Part shown: in pieces, positions 25,311 to 33,686 of the stretch | Numbering within the stretch: the stretch's first letter is position 1 | How the letters are laid out: every line of letters begins with the position of its first letter | Assembly: GCF_005434915.1 (NCBI RefSeq) | Contig: NZ_SKCG01000004.1 | Coordinates: 186,001-250,000, forward strand | Direction of reading: 5' to 3' | Source: Aurantiacibacter suaedae | Lineage (GTDB): Bacteria; Pseudomonadota; Alphaproteobacteria; Sphingomonadales; Sphingomonadaceae | DNA: 64,000 bases | Notes under the pieces: model-generated | The model's input: the letters and a program-made list of their open reading frames with translations, nothing else | Databases searched by the model: none | What the model was told of the DNA's origin: nothing | Translations under genes and position numbers: made by a program

Positions 25311-25697
25311 TTATTGCGCCGGCGGCTGGTATCCGCGTGATGAGTGCTGTCGAATGGTGTTGTAGGGGATGCGCCGGCGCTCGATCACGAGGCCTGCTTC
25401 CGTCAGCGTATAGAAGATCTCCGCATTGAGTAGCTCGTCCGGGAGCTTGCCGGTGAAGCTGTAATTGTCACCATTCTCCCATGGCGATCCCGGCTCGATG
25501 TAGAGCCTCTTCACGCCGATCCGACCTAGCCAGTCGCGTAGGGAATTGGCGGTGAACCCGGCATCATTATCACTGCGGATGTGATCAGGCGGACCGTGCC
25601 GCTGGAACAGTTCGGATAGTGCGGCCAGCACGTCATCACTCCTGAGCTTGCGCTGCACATGGATCGCCAGGCACTGGCGGCTATTCCCGAGTTTCAA
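25311..25697 (-). pseudogene. IS3-family transposase C-terminal remnant
   Basis: The frame reads as the last third of an IS3 OrfB integrase core: RHGPPDHIRSDNDAGFTA (second DDE Asp region), RLYIEPGSPWENGD, GKLPDELLNAEIFYTL and HSSRGYQPPAQ at the end. The conserved WENGYxESFNGKLRDEL stretch is damaged here (WENGDNYSFTGKL), and the N-terminal catalytic part and OrfA are missing. No terminal inverted repeats were found. Inactive. Confidence 0.8.
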
Positions 25698-25728
25698 TCT
25701 GAAGAAGCCGCTTTCTGGGAGGACCGTA

Positions 25729-25908
25729 ATGGGCGCACATAAGCGGCTGGGCTATGCCGGAGTGATGACTGCCCAAGGGTTCCGCACAACCGCGTCTACA
25801 TTGTTGGATGAGAGCGGTGAGTTTCACCCTGACGCAATCGAACGAGCGCTGGCCCACCAGGACAGCAATGCTGTGTGTGGGGTCTACAACCGCACGCGTG
25901 ACGAAAAA
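25729..25908 (+). pseudogene. Tyrosine recombinase (P4-type integrase) remnant
   Basis: About 60 residues, with key phrases MTAQGFRTTASTLLDESGE, FHPDAIERALAHQDSNAV and VYNR, match the C-terminal catalytic block of P4-like phage integrases (R-T/H-box and tyrosine region). Everything upstream and downstream is missing; the frame runs into unrelated sequence and then into the GH97 gene. It marks a former integration event here. Confidence 0.75.
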
Positions 25909-25992
25909 GCAAATGGTGCCTCTTCGAGTCCGAAGATGGGCCCAAGCCATGTGGCAAAGGCGGCCAACATCAGCCGCAGTCGCTTGCAGCGT

Positions 25993-26046
25993 CATCAGGC
26001 TTTGCTGTTCCGGGCTCTTTACCGCAACGAAGCGCATGGTCGGACG
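25993..26046 (-). pseudogene. IS110-family transposase fragment
   Basis: Eighteen residues (RPTMRFVAVKSPEQQSLM) are identical to an internal part of the intact IS110 transposase at 56250-57278, but the DNA differs at several bases and the flanks do not match. It is thus a small relic of an older, related element, not a deletion of the copy in this window. Confidence 0.7.
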
Positions 26047-26108
26047 TGTATGAGACCTCAAATCGATAGAAAGCGTGGGCTAAACCTGCCAAGCAGCGAC
26101 CAGAGCAA

Positions 26109-26122
26109 TGTAACCGGTTGCA
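26109..26122. promoter_or_regulatory. LacI-type operator upstream of GH97 gene
   Basis: TGTAACCGGTTGCA: a near-perfect 14-bp palindrome with the central CG typical of LacI/GalR operators, 69 bases before the GH97 start. It matches the palindromes at 33589-33602 and 39997-40010, so all three are likely targets of the LacI-family protein encoded at 40062. Confidence 0.65.
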
Positions 26123-26190
26123 TGAGGCGCTGCTATCGCGCAGGTTCCGGAAATCGACATGGGAGAGCAGAAAATGACCGGACCCACCCG

Positions 26191-28254
26191 ATGATGGCGC
26201 GCGTTCATGGATGGTTGCTCGGCGCGCTGGCTGCGGTTGGCCTCGCTTCGGGCGCGGCAGCACAGGACGAAGTAACGCATCGCCAGTGCTCTCCCGACGG
26301 CACGCTGTGCTTCGAACTAAGGACGGAAGATTCCATTCCCGTCTATCGCGTGCTGCGTGGTGAGGAGGAGGTCATCGCTCCCTCGCAGCTGGGCTTCATG
26401 CTGCGCGGAGCAGGCAAGTGGCAGCGCGGTGTGACGCTAGGCGAAGCAACCCGCTCCAGCCACGATGAAACCTGGGAACAGCCTTGGGGCGAGAATCGCC
26501 TCGTTACCGATCGCCACAACGCGATGCTGGTGCCGATGACCGAACAGGTGAGAACCAACCGCACCATCACGCTCGCGGTCCGCGTTTTCGACGATGGGGT
26601 CGGGTTCCGCTACGAATTCCCCGCTCAGCCGCAGCTCGATGAGGTTATCATCGACGAGGAGCTGACCGAGTTCACCATCGCAGGAAAGGCTGATGCCTGG
26701 TGGATTCCCGGCGGTGAATGGAACCGCTACGAATATCTCTATTCGCGAACCTCGGCTCACGAGGTTGGCACCGCGCATAGTCCGATGACGTTTCGGCGCG
26801 AGGATGGCCTGCATATCGCGCTCCATGAAGCCGCGCTGACAGACTATTCGGCCTTCTGGCTGCAGCGGATCGACGGGCAACGCTTCCGGACCCGGTTGGC
26901 GCCTTCCGCGCAAGAGGGCAAAGTGCGCCGCGACGCGCCCTTCACTACGCCTTGGCGCGTGATCCTTATCGCGCCGGACGCGCCGGGGCTTTACTCTGCT
27001 GCGAATATCATCCTGAATCTGAACGAGCCCAACCGACTGGGCGAGGTCGCCTATGCGAAGCCGCACAAATATGTCGGCATCTGGTGGGCGATGCATCTCG
27101 ACCGCTGGACCTGGAATGCTGGGCCGCGCCACGGCGCGACCACCGAGCACGCAATCGACTATATCGACTTCGCCGCAGAGCACGGCTTCGGTTCGGTCCT
27201 GGTCGAGGGCTGGAACGAAGGCTGGTGGAGCGAGAGCGGGCGCAACTTCGAGTTCGCGACCGCCTATCCCGATTTCGACATGGATCGCGTCGCCGCTTAC
27301 GCCGCCGAACGCGGGATCACGATCATGGGTCATCACGAAACCGCCGGAAATGCGGGATTGTACGAGCGCCAACTCGAAACAGCCCTCGATTATTATCAGC
27401 GACACGGCGTCCAGGCGATCAAGACCGGCTATGTGGCCGATGCGGGCATGGTGCTGCGCGAGGATCCGGATGGCACCGAACAGTGGGAATATCACGACGG
27501 CCAGTACATGGCCCGTCATCACGCCCTGGTAGCCGAGCGCGCCGCGGCGCACGGCATCGCGATCAACGCGCACGAACCGATCAAGGATACCGGCCTGAGG
27601 CGCACCTGGCCCAATCTGATGACCCGCGAAGGCGCGCGTGGCACCGAATACATGGCCTGGGGCGAGCCACGCAATCCGCCCGGCCATGAGCCAACGCTCC
27701 TGTTCACGCGGATGCTTTCGGGCCCCTTCGACCTGACGCCGGGGATCGTTAGCCTTGAAGGTCGCGGCGGCGAGCTGATCCCGAATACCCTCGCCCGCCA
27801 GCTCGCCGACTATGTCGTGATCTATTCACCGCTGCAGATGGCGGCGGATTTGCCGGAGAACTATCGCGCTGCTCCCGACGCGCTGGCCTTCATCGAGCAG
27901 GTGCCGGTCGACTGGGAGCGCACGAAGGTGCTCGCAGGCGAGGTCGGCCAATATGCGGTCGTCGCACGCCAGCGGCGCGGCGGGGATGACTGGTGGATCG
28001 GCGGCGTGACCGATGGCGAGGCCCGCACGGTGACGATCCAGCTCGACTTTCTCGACCCAAACAAGAGCTACGTCGCGGAGATCTGGCGCGATGGCGAAAA
28101 CGGTGGAATCGACGGCAATCGTTTCGCGATGGTGCGCGAGAAGCTGAAGTCGCCCGCCGCCCCGGAAGAGCCCGGCTATACCTCCAGCGGGTCGATCACG
28201 GTGCAGATGCAGGCGGGCGGCGGCTTTGCGATGAGCCTGCGACCGGTGGACTAG
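26191..28254 (+). CDS. Glycoside hydrolase family 97 (alpha-glucosidase type, inverting group)
   Basis: About 687 residues. A Sec signal (MMARVHGWLLGALAAVGLAS, cleavage near AAAQ) is followed by the GH97 N-terminal beta-sandwich and a TIM barrel. Key phrases: KYVGIWWAMHLD, HHETAGNAGLYERQ, AINAHEPIKDTGLRRTWPNL, and RGTEYMAWG. The Glu residues of HHE, NAHE and RGTEY correspond to the acid/base set of inverting GH97 enzymes such as SusB, so an inverting exo-alpha-glucosidase is most likely. The open frame runs upstream into integrase debris; the start at 26191 gives a good signal peptide. A LacI-type operator lies 69 bases upstream. It ends in a four-base overlap with the convergent TetR gene. 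Confidence 0.87.
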   Translation: MMARVHGWLLGALAAVGLASGAAAQDEVTHRQCSPDGTLCFELRTEDSIPVYRVLRGEEEVIAPSQLGFMLRGAGKWQRGVTLGEATRSSHDETWEQPWGENRLVTDRHNAMLVPMTEQVRTNRTITLAVRVFDDGVGFRYEFPAQPQLDEVIIDEELTEFTIAGKADAWWIPGGEWNRYEYLYSRTSAHEVGTAHSPMTFRREDGLHIALHEAALTDYSAFWLQRIDGQRFRTRLAPSAQEGKVRRDAPFTTPWRVILIAPDAPGLYSAANIILNLNEPNRLGEVAYAKPHKYVGIWWAMHLDRWTWNAGPRHGATTEHAIDYIDFAAEHGFGSVLVEGWNEGWWSESGRNFEFATAYPDFDMDRVAAYAAERGITIMGHHETAGNAGLYERQLETALDYYQRHGVQAIKTGYVADAGMVLREDPDGTEQWEYHDGQYMARHHALVAERAAAHGIAINAHEPIKDTGLRRTWPNLMTREGARGTEYMAWGEPRNPPGHEPTLLFTRMLSGPFDLTPGIVSLEGRGGELIPNTLARQLADYVVIYSPLQMAADLPENYRAAPDALAFIEQVPVDWERTKVLAGEVGQYAVVARQRRGGDDWWIGGVTDGEARTVTIQLDFLDPNKSYVAEIWRDGENGGIDGNRFAMVREKLKSPAAPEEPGYTSSGSITVQMQAGGGFAMSLRPVD

Positions 28255-28790
28255 GGCCGCGTGTCGGGCAGCATCCTCGCGCATTCGATCAGCCGGGCGG
28301 CCATATCCTCCGGGGTGCATTGGGCCTCGCCGCCCACCCAGCTTCGCAGCATAGCCAGTTGCGCGGCAGCAAGGCCGGTCGCCTGCAATGCTGAAGCAGA
28401 CCCTTCGAGGCCCATGGCGGCGAGCCGCGCCCGGATGATCTCGCCCAGTTGGCGCTGGATCGCCCGGGCCGCAGACGAATCGAGCAGCGCCCGGAACAGT
28501 ACGCGGCGTTCCCAGCAATGTGCGGTCATTCCTTCGATATAGGATAGCGCCGCGCGGCCTGAAGCGACGCTGCCCAGCGCCACGAGCATGGGCTCCAGCG
28601 CGGCGAGCATCACCGCCTCCTTGCCTTGGTAGTGATCGTAGAAGGTGGCCCGGCCGACCCCGGCTTCGGCCACAATGTCGGCGATGCGGATGGCCTCCAA
28701 GCGCTTCTCGAACGCAAGCCGCGTGAAGGCGGCAAGGATGGCCGAGCGGCTTTTCAGTGCACGCGCATCGACAGGCGGATCAAGCTCCAT
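28251..28790 (-). CDS. TetR-family transcriptional regulator
   Basis: A 179-residue repressor. The N-terminal helix-turn-helix is clear: RSAILAAFTRLAFEKRLEAI then IADIVAEAGVGRATFYDHYQ with K/E-rich continuation, the TetR signature. The C-terminal ligand domain is unassigned. It is divergent from the VOC gene at 28965 and convergent, with four-base overlap, to GH97. The 174-base divergent gap contains the imperfect palindrome TCCTG-N5-CAGGA (28934-28948), a weak candidate operator. Its ligand is unknown. Confidence 0.88.
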   Translation of the reverse strand: MELDPPVDARALKSRSAILAAFTRLAFEKRLEAIRIADIVAEAGVGRATFYDHYQGKEAVMLAALEPMLVALGSVASGRAALSYIEGMTAHCWERRVLFRALLDSSAARAIQRQLGEIIRARLAAMGLEGSASALQATGLAAAQLAMLRSWVGGEAQCTPEDMAARLIECARMLPDTRP

Positions 28791-28964
28791 GCCGGATGCT
28801 TAGGCCGGGCCCAGGCGGTCTGCCAAGCATGCCGGATGCCAGAAGATTGATTTCCGGACTTATCGCGCCCGATGTCCAGGACGATACGCAACAGGCGGAT
28901 TGGCGCTCGCATCCGCCGGTCCAACAGCGCATGTCCTGCTTGACAGGATCGAAAGGATACAGGC

Positions 28965-29312
28965 GTGCAACATCATGCAGTGGCCATCGTGCCCAGCAGC
29001 AATCTCGACGCGAGCGAGGCGTTCTACCGGCGGTTGGGCTTCGAACTCGCCAGCGATTACGGAAACTACCGCATCCTCCACGATGGGAATGGCTGGCATC
29101 TCCACCTCACCCATTCGCCCGGATGGCCACGCAAGGTGGAGGACAACCCCTTCGGCATTTACCTTTATGCCGAGGATGTCGACGCAGTCGCCAACCGGGT
29201 CCGCGAACTGATCATCGAACCCGGCACGCCGCATGTGAAGCCGTGGGGCGTGTACGAATTTGCGGTGAGCGATCCGACCGGGGTGCTCGTCCGGGTCGGC
29301 AAGCCTGTCTGA
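28965..29312 (+). CDS. VOC-superfamily (glyoxalase/bleomycin-resistance fold) protein
   Basis: A 115-residue protein of the vicinal-oxygen-chelate fold: two beta-alpha-beta-beta-beta units, with AIVPSSNLDASEAFYRRLGF as the first and IYLYAEDVDAVANRVRE plus YEFAVSDPTGVLVRVG as the second. His and Glu metal-ligand candidates are HLHLTH and the Glu in YEFAV. It starts with GTG preceded by AAAGGA. Function could be a lyase, dioxygenase or drug-binding protein. The divergent TetR gene suggests controlled expression. Confidence 0.8.
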   Translation: MQHHAVAIVPSSNLDASEAFYRRLGFELASDYGNYRILHDGNGWHLHLTHSPGWPRKVEDNPFGIYLYAEDVDAVANRVRELIIEPGTPHVKPWGVYEFAVSDPTGVLVRVGKPV

Positions 29313-29484
29313 CAGCGGGCGCTCGCCATCCGCCGCCCTGCAGGGTGCCGGATGTGCAAGGTACACCGACGGCCTGCCGCGCAAATCCGCTCCCGATCAT
29401 GCCTGCGCGGAGAGGGCGGGATTTTCGCTCCCTGGACTGTGTGTCAGCTGTGTCGGGGCGTGCGACCCGACAGCGCATTCCCGG

Positions 29485-31149
29485 CTAGTGGTGCGCGTGG
29501 CTTGCCAGCCCGGCGGCGGCCTGCGCATCGCGCTTGCCCTTGGCGCTTGCGGTCAGCGGATCGGTCACTGCGGGGCCGTCGCTGTCGCGGTACTGGCGCC
29601 GCAGATCCACCAGAGTGTCCTTCAGGCGTGCAATCGTGGCCTGCATCTGGGGATCGTCGATCCGATTGAGCATCTCGTCCGGATCGGTTTCGAGGTCATA
29701 GAACTCCCATGCGTCGATATCGCCGTAGAAGCGCATCAGCTTGTAGCGCCCGGATTTGACGCCGTAATGCGCGCGGACCGAGTGGAAGCCGGGATATTCG
29801 TAGTAGTGGTAGTAGATGTCCCTGCGCCAGTCGGCGGGTGCACCGCCCTCGAACAGCGCGCGCAGCGAGCGGCCTTGGATCGTCTCACGCACGGGCAGGC
29901 CTGCGTAGTCGAGGAAGGTCGGCGCGTAATCGACGTTCTGGATCGGTGCCTCGACGCGGCTGCCCGCAGCGATATGGCCGGGATACTGCATCAGGAACGG
30001 CGTGCGGAGGCTTTCTTCGTACATGAAGCGCTTGTCGAACCAGCCATGCTCACCGAGATAGAAACCCTGATCGGAGGTGTAGACGAGGATGGTGTTGTCC
30101 GCCTCGCCCGTGGCCTCCAGCCAGTTGAGCACGCGGCCCACGCTGTCGTCCACTGCGGCGACCGTGCCGAGATATTCGCTCATGTAGCGCTGGTACTTCC
30201 AGACCGCCAATTGCCGCTCGGTCATGTGGGCCGCGTTCATGGCGTCGTTGCTGTCCTGCAGCGCGCCGAAATAGGCGGAGCGCTGCTCGGGCGTCATCCG
30301 CCTAAAATCGTCGGGCCACGGATTGAAGCGCAGCTCGTCCGCCCCTTCTTCCACCGTCATCTTGAGGTCGTGGCCCTCGTACATGTCGCGGTAGATGTTC
30401 ATCTCCTGCGCGGCGGCGGCAGGGCGACCGTCGTAATGATCGAAGTAGTTGGTCGGCACGGGGAATTGCTTGCCGAGATATTTCTGCACGTGGCGGATCG
30501 CGGGCATGAAATTGCGGTGCGGCGCCTTGTGGTGGATCAGCAGCGCGAAGGGCTGGCCCGATCCGGCATTGGCCTCCAGCCACTCGATGCTCCGGTCGGT
30601 CACGATGTCGGTGGCGTAGCCCTCCACCACGCTGCGCCCGGTCGGCGTGATGATGTCGGGGTTGTAGTACTTGCCCTGATCGTCGAGCACGGCCCAATCG
30701 TCGATCCCCGCGCCCTCGGGCGAATAGTTGAGGTGCCACTTTCCGAACAGCGCAGTCCTGTAGCCCTCCCGCCCCAGTTCGCGCACCCAGTTCCACGAGG
30801 TATTGTCGAAAGTCTGTCCGTTCTGCGTGAAGCCGTGCATGTGGCTGAACTGGCCGGTCAGCATGGTCGCGCGGCTCGGCCCGCACAGCGAGTTGGTGAC
30901 GTAGCTGTTTTCGAACAGCGCCCCGTTGGCGGCGATGCGGTCGATATTCGGAGTGGGTGCCAGCCGCCCGATCTCGGTGCCGTAGGCCGATATCGCCGTC
31001 TGCGCATGATCGTCCGACATGATGAAGATGATATTCGGACGCTCACGCTCTGCGGCAGCGGGCCGTGCGCCAGAAGGCTGGGAGACTGTCGCGCAGCCCG
31101 GAAGCGTCAGCGCGACAGTCAGGCAGACGGCTGCGAGGCGCCCAGCCAT
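29485..31149 (-). CDS. Sulfatase (formylglycine type, lipoprotein)
   Basis: About 554 residues of the S1 sulfatase/alkaline-phosphatase superfamily. A lipobox (LTLPGC) predicts an outer-membrane or periplasmic lipoprotein. Metal-binding NIIFIMSDDHAQTA is followed by the activation motif LCGPSRATMLTG, where Cys of CxPSR becomes formylglycine; GKWHLNY and HKAPHRNF supply further active-site residues, and TSDQGFYLGEHG is the second metal site. It needs a formylglycine-generating enzyme from elsewhere. A GTG at 31158 overlaps the GH3 stop; the ATG at 31149 has GGAG at proper spacing and is preferred. Substrate is probably a sulfated glucan or sugar, given the neighbours. Confidence 0.88.
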   Translation of the reverse strand: MAGRLAAVCLTVALTLPGCATVSQPSGARPAAAERERPNIIFIMSDDHAQTAISAYGTEIGRLAPTPNIDRIAANGALFENSYVTNSLCGPSRATMLTGQFSHMHGFTQNGQTFDNTSWNWVRELGREGYRTALFGKWHLNYSPEGAGIDDWAVLDDQGKYYNPDIITPTGRSVVEGYATDIVTDRSIEWLEANAGSGQPFALLIHHKAPHRNFMPAIRHVQKYLGKQFPVPTNYFDHYDGRPAAAAQEMNIYRDMYEGHDLKMTVEEGADELRFNPWPDDFRRMTPEQRSAYFGALQDSNDAMNAAHMTERQLAVWKYQRYMSEYLGTVAAVDDSVGRVLNWLEATGEADNTILVYTSDQGFYLGEHGWFDKRFMYEESLRTPFLMQYPGHIAAGSRVEAPIQNVDYAPTFLDYAGLPVRETIQGRSLRALFEGGAPADWRRDIYYHYYEYPGFHSVRAHYGVKSGRYKLMRFYGDIDAWEFYDLETDPDEMLNRIDDPQMQATIARLKDTLVDLRRQYRDSDGPAVTDPLTASAKGKRDAQAAAGLASHAHH

Positions 31150-31154
31150 CCCGG

Positions 31155-33497
31155 TCACTCCGTCAGCGTGAAGGTAACCGGCGTTGCGGCTTCGGCTCCA
31201 GAAGAAGGCGCGATCCAGAGCCGGAATTCCCCCGGCTCCCAGCCGTGCGACATATCGGCACGGGTGAAGGCGAGGTCCTCAGGCTTCAAGGTGAAGCGCA
31301 CGGTCCGGCTTTCGCCCGGCTGCAGCGCGATCTTTTCGAAGCCCTTGAGCTCCTGCACGGGCCGCGTGACCGATCCGACAAGGTCGCGCACGTAAAGCTG
31401 GACGACTTCCTCGCCTGCCACGTCGCCCGTATTGGTAATGGTGGCGCTGGCGGTGATCGACCCGCCCGCCCCCATGCTCGGTGCGCTCAGCGTGACGGGC
31501 GAGTAGCCGAAGCTGCTGTAGCTCAGCCCGTATCCGAAACGATAAAGCGGGTCGTTGGGGGTATCGAGATAGCGCGAGACGTATTTCGCCCCCGGCTCGC
31601 CCAACTCAATCGGGCGCCCGGTGTTCTTCATGTCGTAGTGAATCGGCACCTGCCCCACGGTTCGCGGGAAGGTGATCGGCAAACGGCCCGAGGGATTATA
31701 CGCCCCGAACAACACATCGGCGACCGCGTGGCCACCCATCGTGCCCGGGTACCAGGCATGCAGGATCGCCGCGACATTCTCGTCGGCCCAGGTGATCGAG
31801 TTGGGGCGGCCACTGAGCATGACGAGGATGACCGGCTTGCCCGTCGCCACCAGCTGTTCGAGCAGTGCTTGCTGGTTCCCGGGCAGATCGAGCGAAGTAC
31901 GGCTGGCCGCCTCGCCGGTCATGTCCCACCGTTCGCCCATCGCCGCGACGATCACGTCCGAGCGGCGCGCCAGCGCCAACGCCTCGGCGAAGCCCTCGGT
32001 TGAGCCCTCATCCTCAAAGCGGTAGCTCGCTCCAGCGACCTGCTCGATCCTGACGCCTTCCGGCGCATTGGCGCGCATTCCTTCGAGCAGGGTGACAGGG
32101 CGGGCCTCGCGATCACCCGCCGCCGCCCAGCTGCCGATCATGTCTGGCTTGCTGTCGCCGAGCGGACCGATCAGCGCGACCAAACCCGTGTTGGCAGCAA
32201 GCGGCAGCGTATCGTCTTCGTTCTTGAGCAAGACCATGGAGCGCCGCGCCACGTCGCGCGCCGCCTCCAGAAAGTCCGGTCGATACAGCGTCTCCTGCTC
32301 GCGCGCCTCGTCGGCGTAGCGATAGGGATCTGCGAAAAGGCCCAGGCGGTATTTCATTTCCAGGATGCGTCGCACCGCCCGGTCGACAGCGGCCATCTCG
32401 ATCGTCCCGTCCGACACCGATTGCGCCAGATGATCCATGAAGACCGCGCCCTGCATGTCCATGTCGACCCCGGCATCGAGCGCCTGTTCGCCGGCCTGCG
32501 CGAGATCGGCGGAATAGCCGTGCGGCACCATCTCGTTGATCGACGTATAATCGGTGACCACGAAGCCATCGAAACCCCACTGGCCGCGCAAGACATCGGT
32601 CAGCAGGTAGCGACTGCCGCTGGCGGGAATGCCGTCATATTCGTTGAAGGCGGTCATGAAGCTGGCGACCCCTTCGTCCACCGCGGCCTTGAATGGCGGC
32701 AGGTAGACGTCGCGCAGGGTGCGTTCGGAAATATCGACCGTGTGGTAGTCGCGGCCCGCCTGCGCCGCGCCATAGGCGGCAAAATGTTTGGCGGTGGCGA
32801 GGATGGTGTCAGTCGCGCCGAGATCGTGGCCCTGATACCCGCGCACCCGCGCGCGGGCAATCTGCGCACCGAGATAGACATCTTCCCCGGCGCCTTCGGA
32901 GACGCGGCCCCAGCGCGCATCACGGGCGATGTCGACCATCGGCGAGAACGTCCAGTGCAGCCCCTCCGCCGAAGCCTCCTGCGCCGACACGCGGGCAGCC
33001 TTCTCGATCGCCGCCAGATCCCAGCTTGCCGCTTCGCCAAGCGAGATCGGGAAGATCGTGCGATGACCGTGAATGACATCGTAGCCGAACAAGAGGGGGA
33101 TGCCGAGCCGGGTTTCCTCCACCGCCAGCCGCTGCAGCTCGCGCGTATAGCCGGCGGTATAGGCATTGAATATCGCGCCGACGCGGCCCGCGCGGATATC
33201 CTGTCGATAGGTGTCGCGCATGGTCGGGCCGGTCGATTCCCAATCGCTTGTCAGCAGGGTCAACTGGCCTACCTTGTCCTCGATCGTCATGCGCGCCATC
33301 AGCTCGTCGATCGTCCGGTCCATCTCCGGATCAGGCGCGGCCCAGGCGGGTTGCGCCCGCTCCACCGGCACGACGTGCGCAGGTATGTCGGTTGCGGCGT
33401 GCCCGGCTGGCGGAGGCGCTTGCGTCGCTACGGTCGTGCAGCCCGCAAGGATCGGCAGTGCAGCAAATGCCAGCAGCTGTTTGGCCATCAATCTCAT
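31155..33497 (-). CDS. Glycoside hydrolase family 3 beta-glucosidase-like lipoprotein
   Basis: A 780-residue GH3 enzyme. Lipobox LAGC at residues 17-20 predicts lipid anchoring. The TIM-barrel domain carries the substrate-binding KHFAAYGAAQAGRDY and the catalytic nucleophile Asp in GFDGFVVTDYTSI; the alpha/beta sandwich with VALIGPLGDSK and the C-terminal fibronectin-III-like domain (SPVTLSAPSMGAGGSITASA) are in place. BglX-type length. GGGAG five bases before the ATG supports the start. It is co-transcribed with the sulfatase and divergent from the TonB receptor at 33687 across a promoter region with a LacI-type operator. Likely acts on beta-gluco-oligosaccharides. Confidence 0.92.
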   Translation of the reverse strand: MRLMAKQLLAFAALPILAGCTTVATQAPPPAGHAATDIPAHVVPVERAQPAWAAPDPEMDRTIDELMARMTIEDKVGQLTLLTSDWESTGPTMRDTYRQDIRAGRVGAIFNAYTAGYTRELQRLAVEETRLGIPLLFGYDVIHGHRTIFPISLGEAASWDLAAIEKAARVSAQEASAEGLHWTFSPMVDIARDARWGRVSEGAGEDVYLGAQIARARVRGYQGHDLGATDTILATAKHFAAYGAAQAGRDYHTVDISERTLRDVYLPPFKAAVDEGVASFMTAFNEYDGIPASGSRYLLTDVLRGQWGFDGFVVTDYTSINEMVPHGYSADLAQAGEQALDAGVDMDMQGAVFMDHLAQSVSDGTIEMAAVDRAVRRILEMKYRLGLFADPYRYADEAREQETLYRPDFLEAARDVARRSMVLLKNEDDTLPLAANTGLVALIGPLGDSKPDMIGSWAAAGDREARPVTLLEGMRANAPEGVRIEQVAGASYRFEDEGSTEGFAEALALARRSDVIVAAMGERWDMTGEAASRTSLDLPGNQQALLEQLVATGKPVILVMLSGRPNSITWADENVAAILHAWYPGTMGGHAVADVLFGAYNPSGRLPITFPRTVGQVPIHYDMKNTGRPIELGEPGAKYVSRYLDTPNDPLYRFGYGLSYSSFGYSPVTLSAPSMGAGGSITASATITNTGDVAGEEVVQLYVRDLVGSVTRPVQELKGFEKIALQPGESRTVRFTLKPEDLAFTRADMSHGWEPGEFRLWIAPSSGAEAATPVTFTLTE

Positions 33498-33571
33498 TGT
33501 CTCTCCCGTCCGTCGCCTCCCGGCGACCCCTTCGCGGTGCGATTCGATAGAGAATCGCCGTTGTCTCTCAA

Positions 33572-33585
33572 TGTCTATACAGACA
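33572..33585. promoter_or_regulatory. Inverted repeat beside the LacI operator in the GH3/TonB divergent promoter
   Basis: TGTCT-ATAC-AGACA: 5-bp arms with a 4-base spacer, ending three bases before the LacI-type operator. It could be a second regulator's site or chance; a TTGTCT word 17 bases upstream of CAATAT offers a possible but weak promoter match for the rightward gene. Confidence 0.3.
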
Positions 33586-33588
33586 ATA

Positions 33589-33602
33589 TGAAACCGGTTA
33601 CA
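33589..33602. promoter_or_regulatory. LacI-type operator between GH3 and TonB receptor genes
   Basis: TGAAACCGGTTACA: a 14-bp palindrome with central CG and one mismatched pair, in the 189-base divergent gap between the GH3 start (33497) and the TonB receptor start (33687). It could control both directions. It differs from the site at 39997-40010 (read on the minus strand) by one base. Confidence 0.7.
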
Positions 33603-33686
33603 AGATCGTCCATCGGTTTGATTCGACCCCTGCGGCGGGCGGATCTGGGAGCTCTCGGCGACAGAGGGCGGTTGGGGAGAGTGAGT

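Noticed and set aside
28860-29384. 174-codon minus-strand frame opposite the VOC gene
   Set aside because: Shadow of the VOC gene, which has clear two-module structure.
29488-31395. 635-codon plus-strand frame
   Set aside because: Antisense to the sulfatase, which has complete catalytic motifs.
32421-33686. 422-codon extension of the TonB receptor frame upstream of 33687
   Set aside because: It runs antisense through the GH3 gene and lacks protein-like composition; a signal peptide and Shine-Dalgarno sequence fix the start at 33687.
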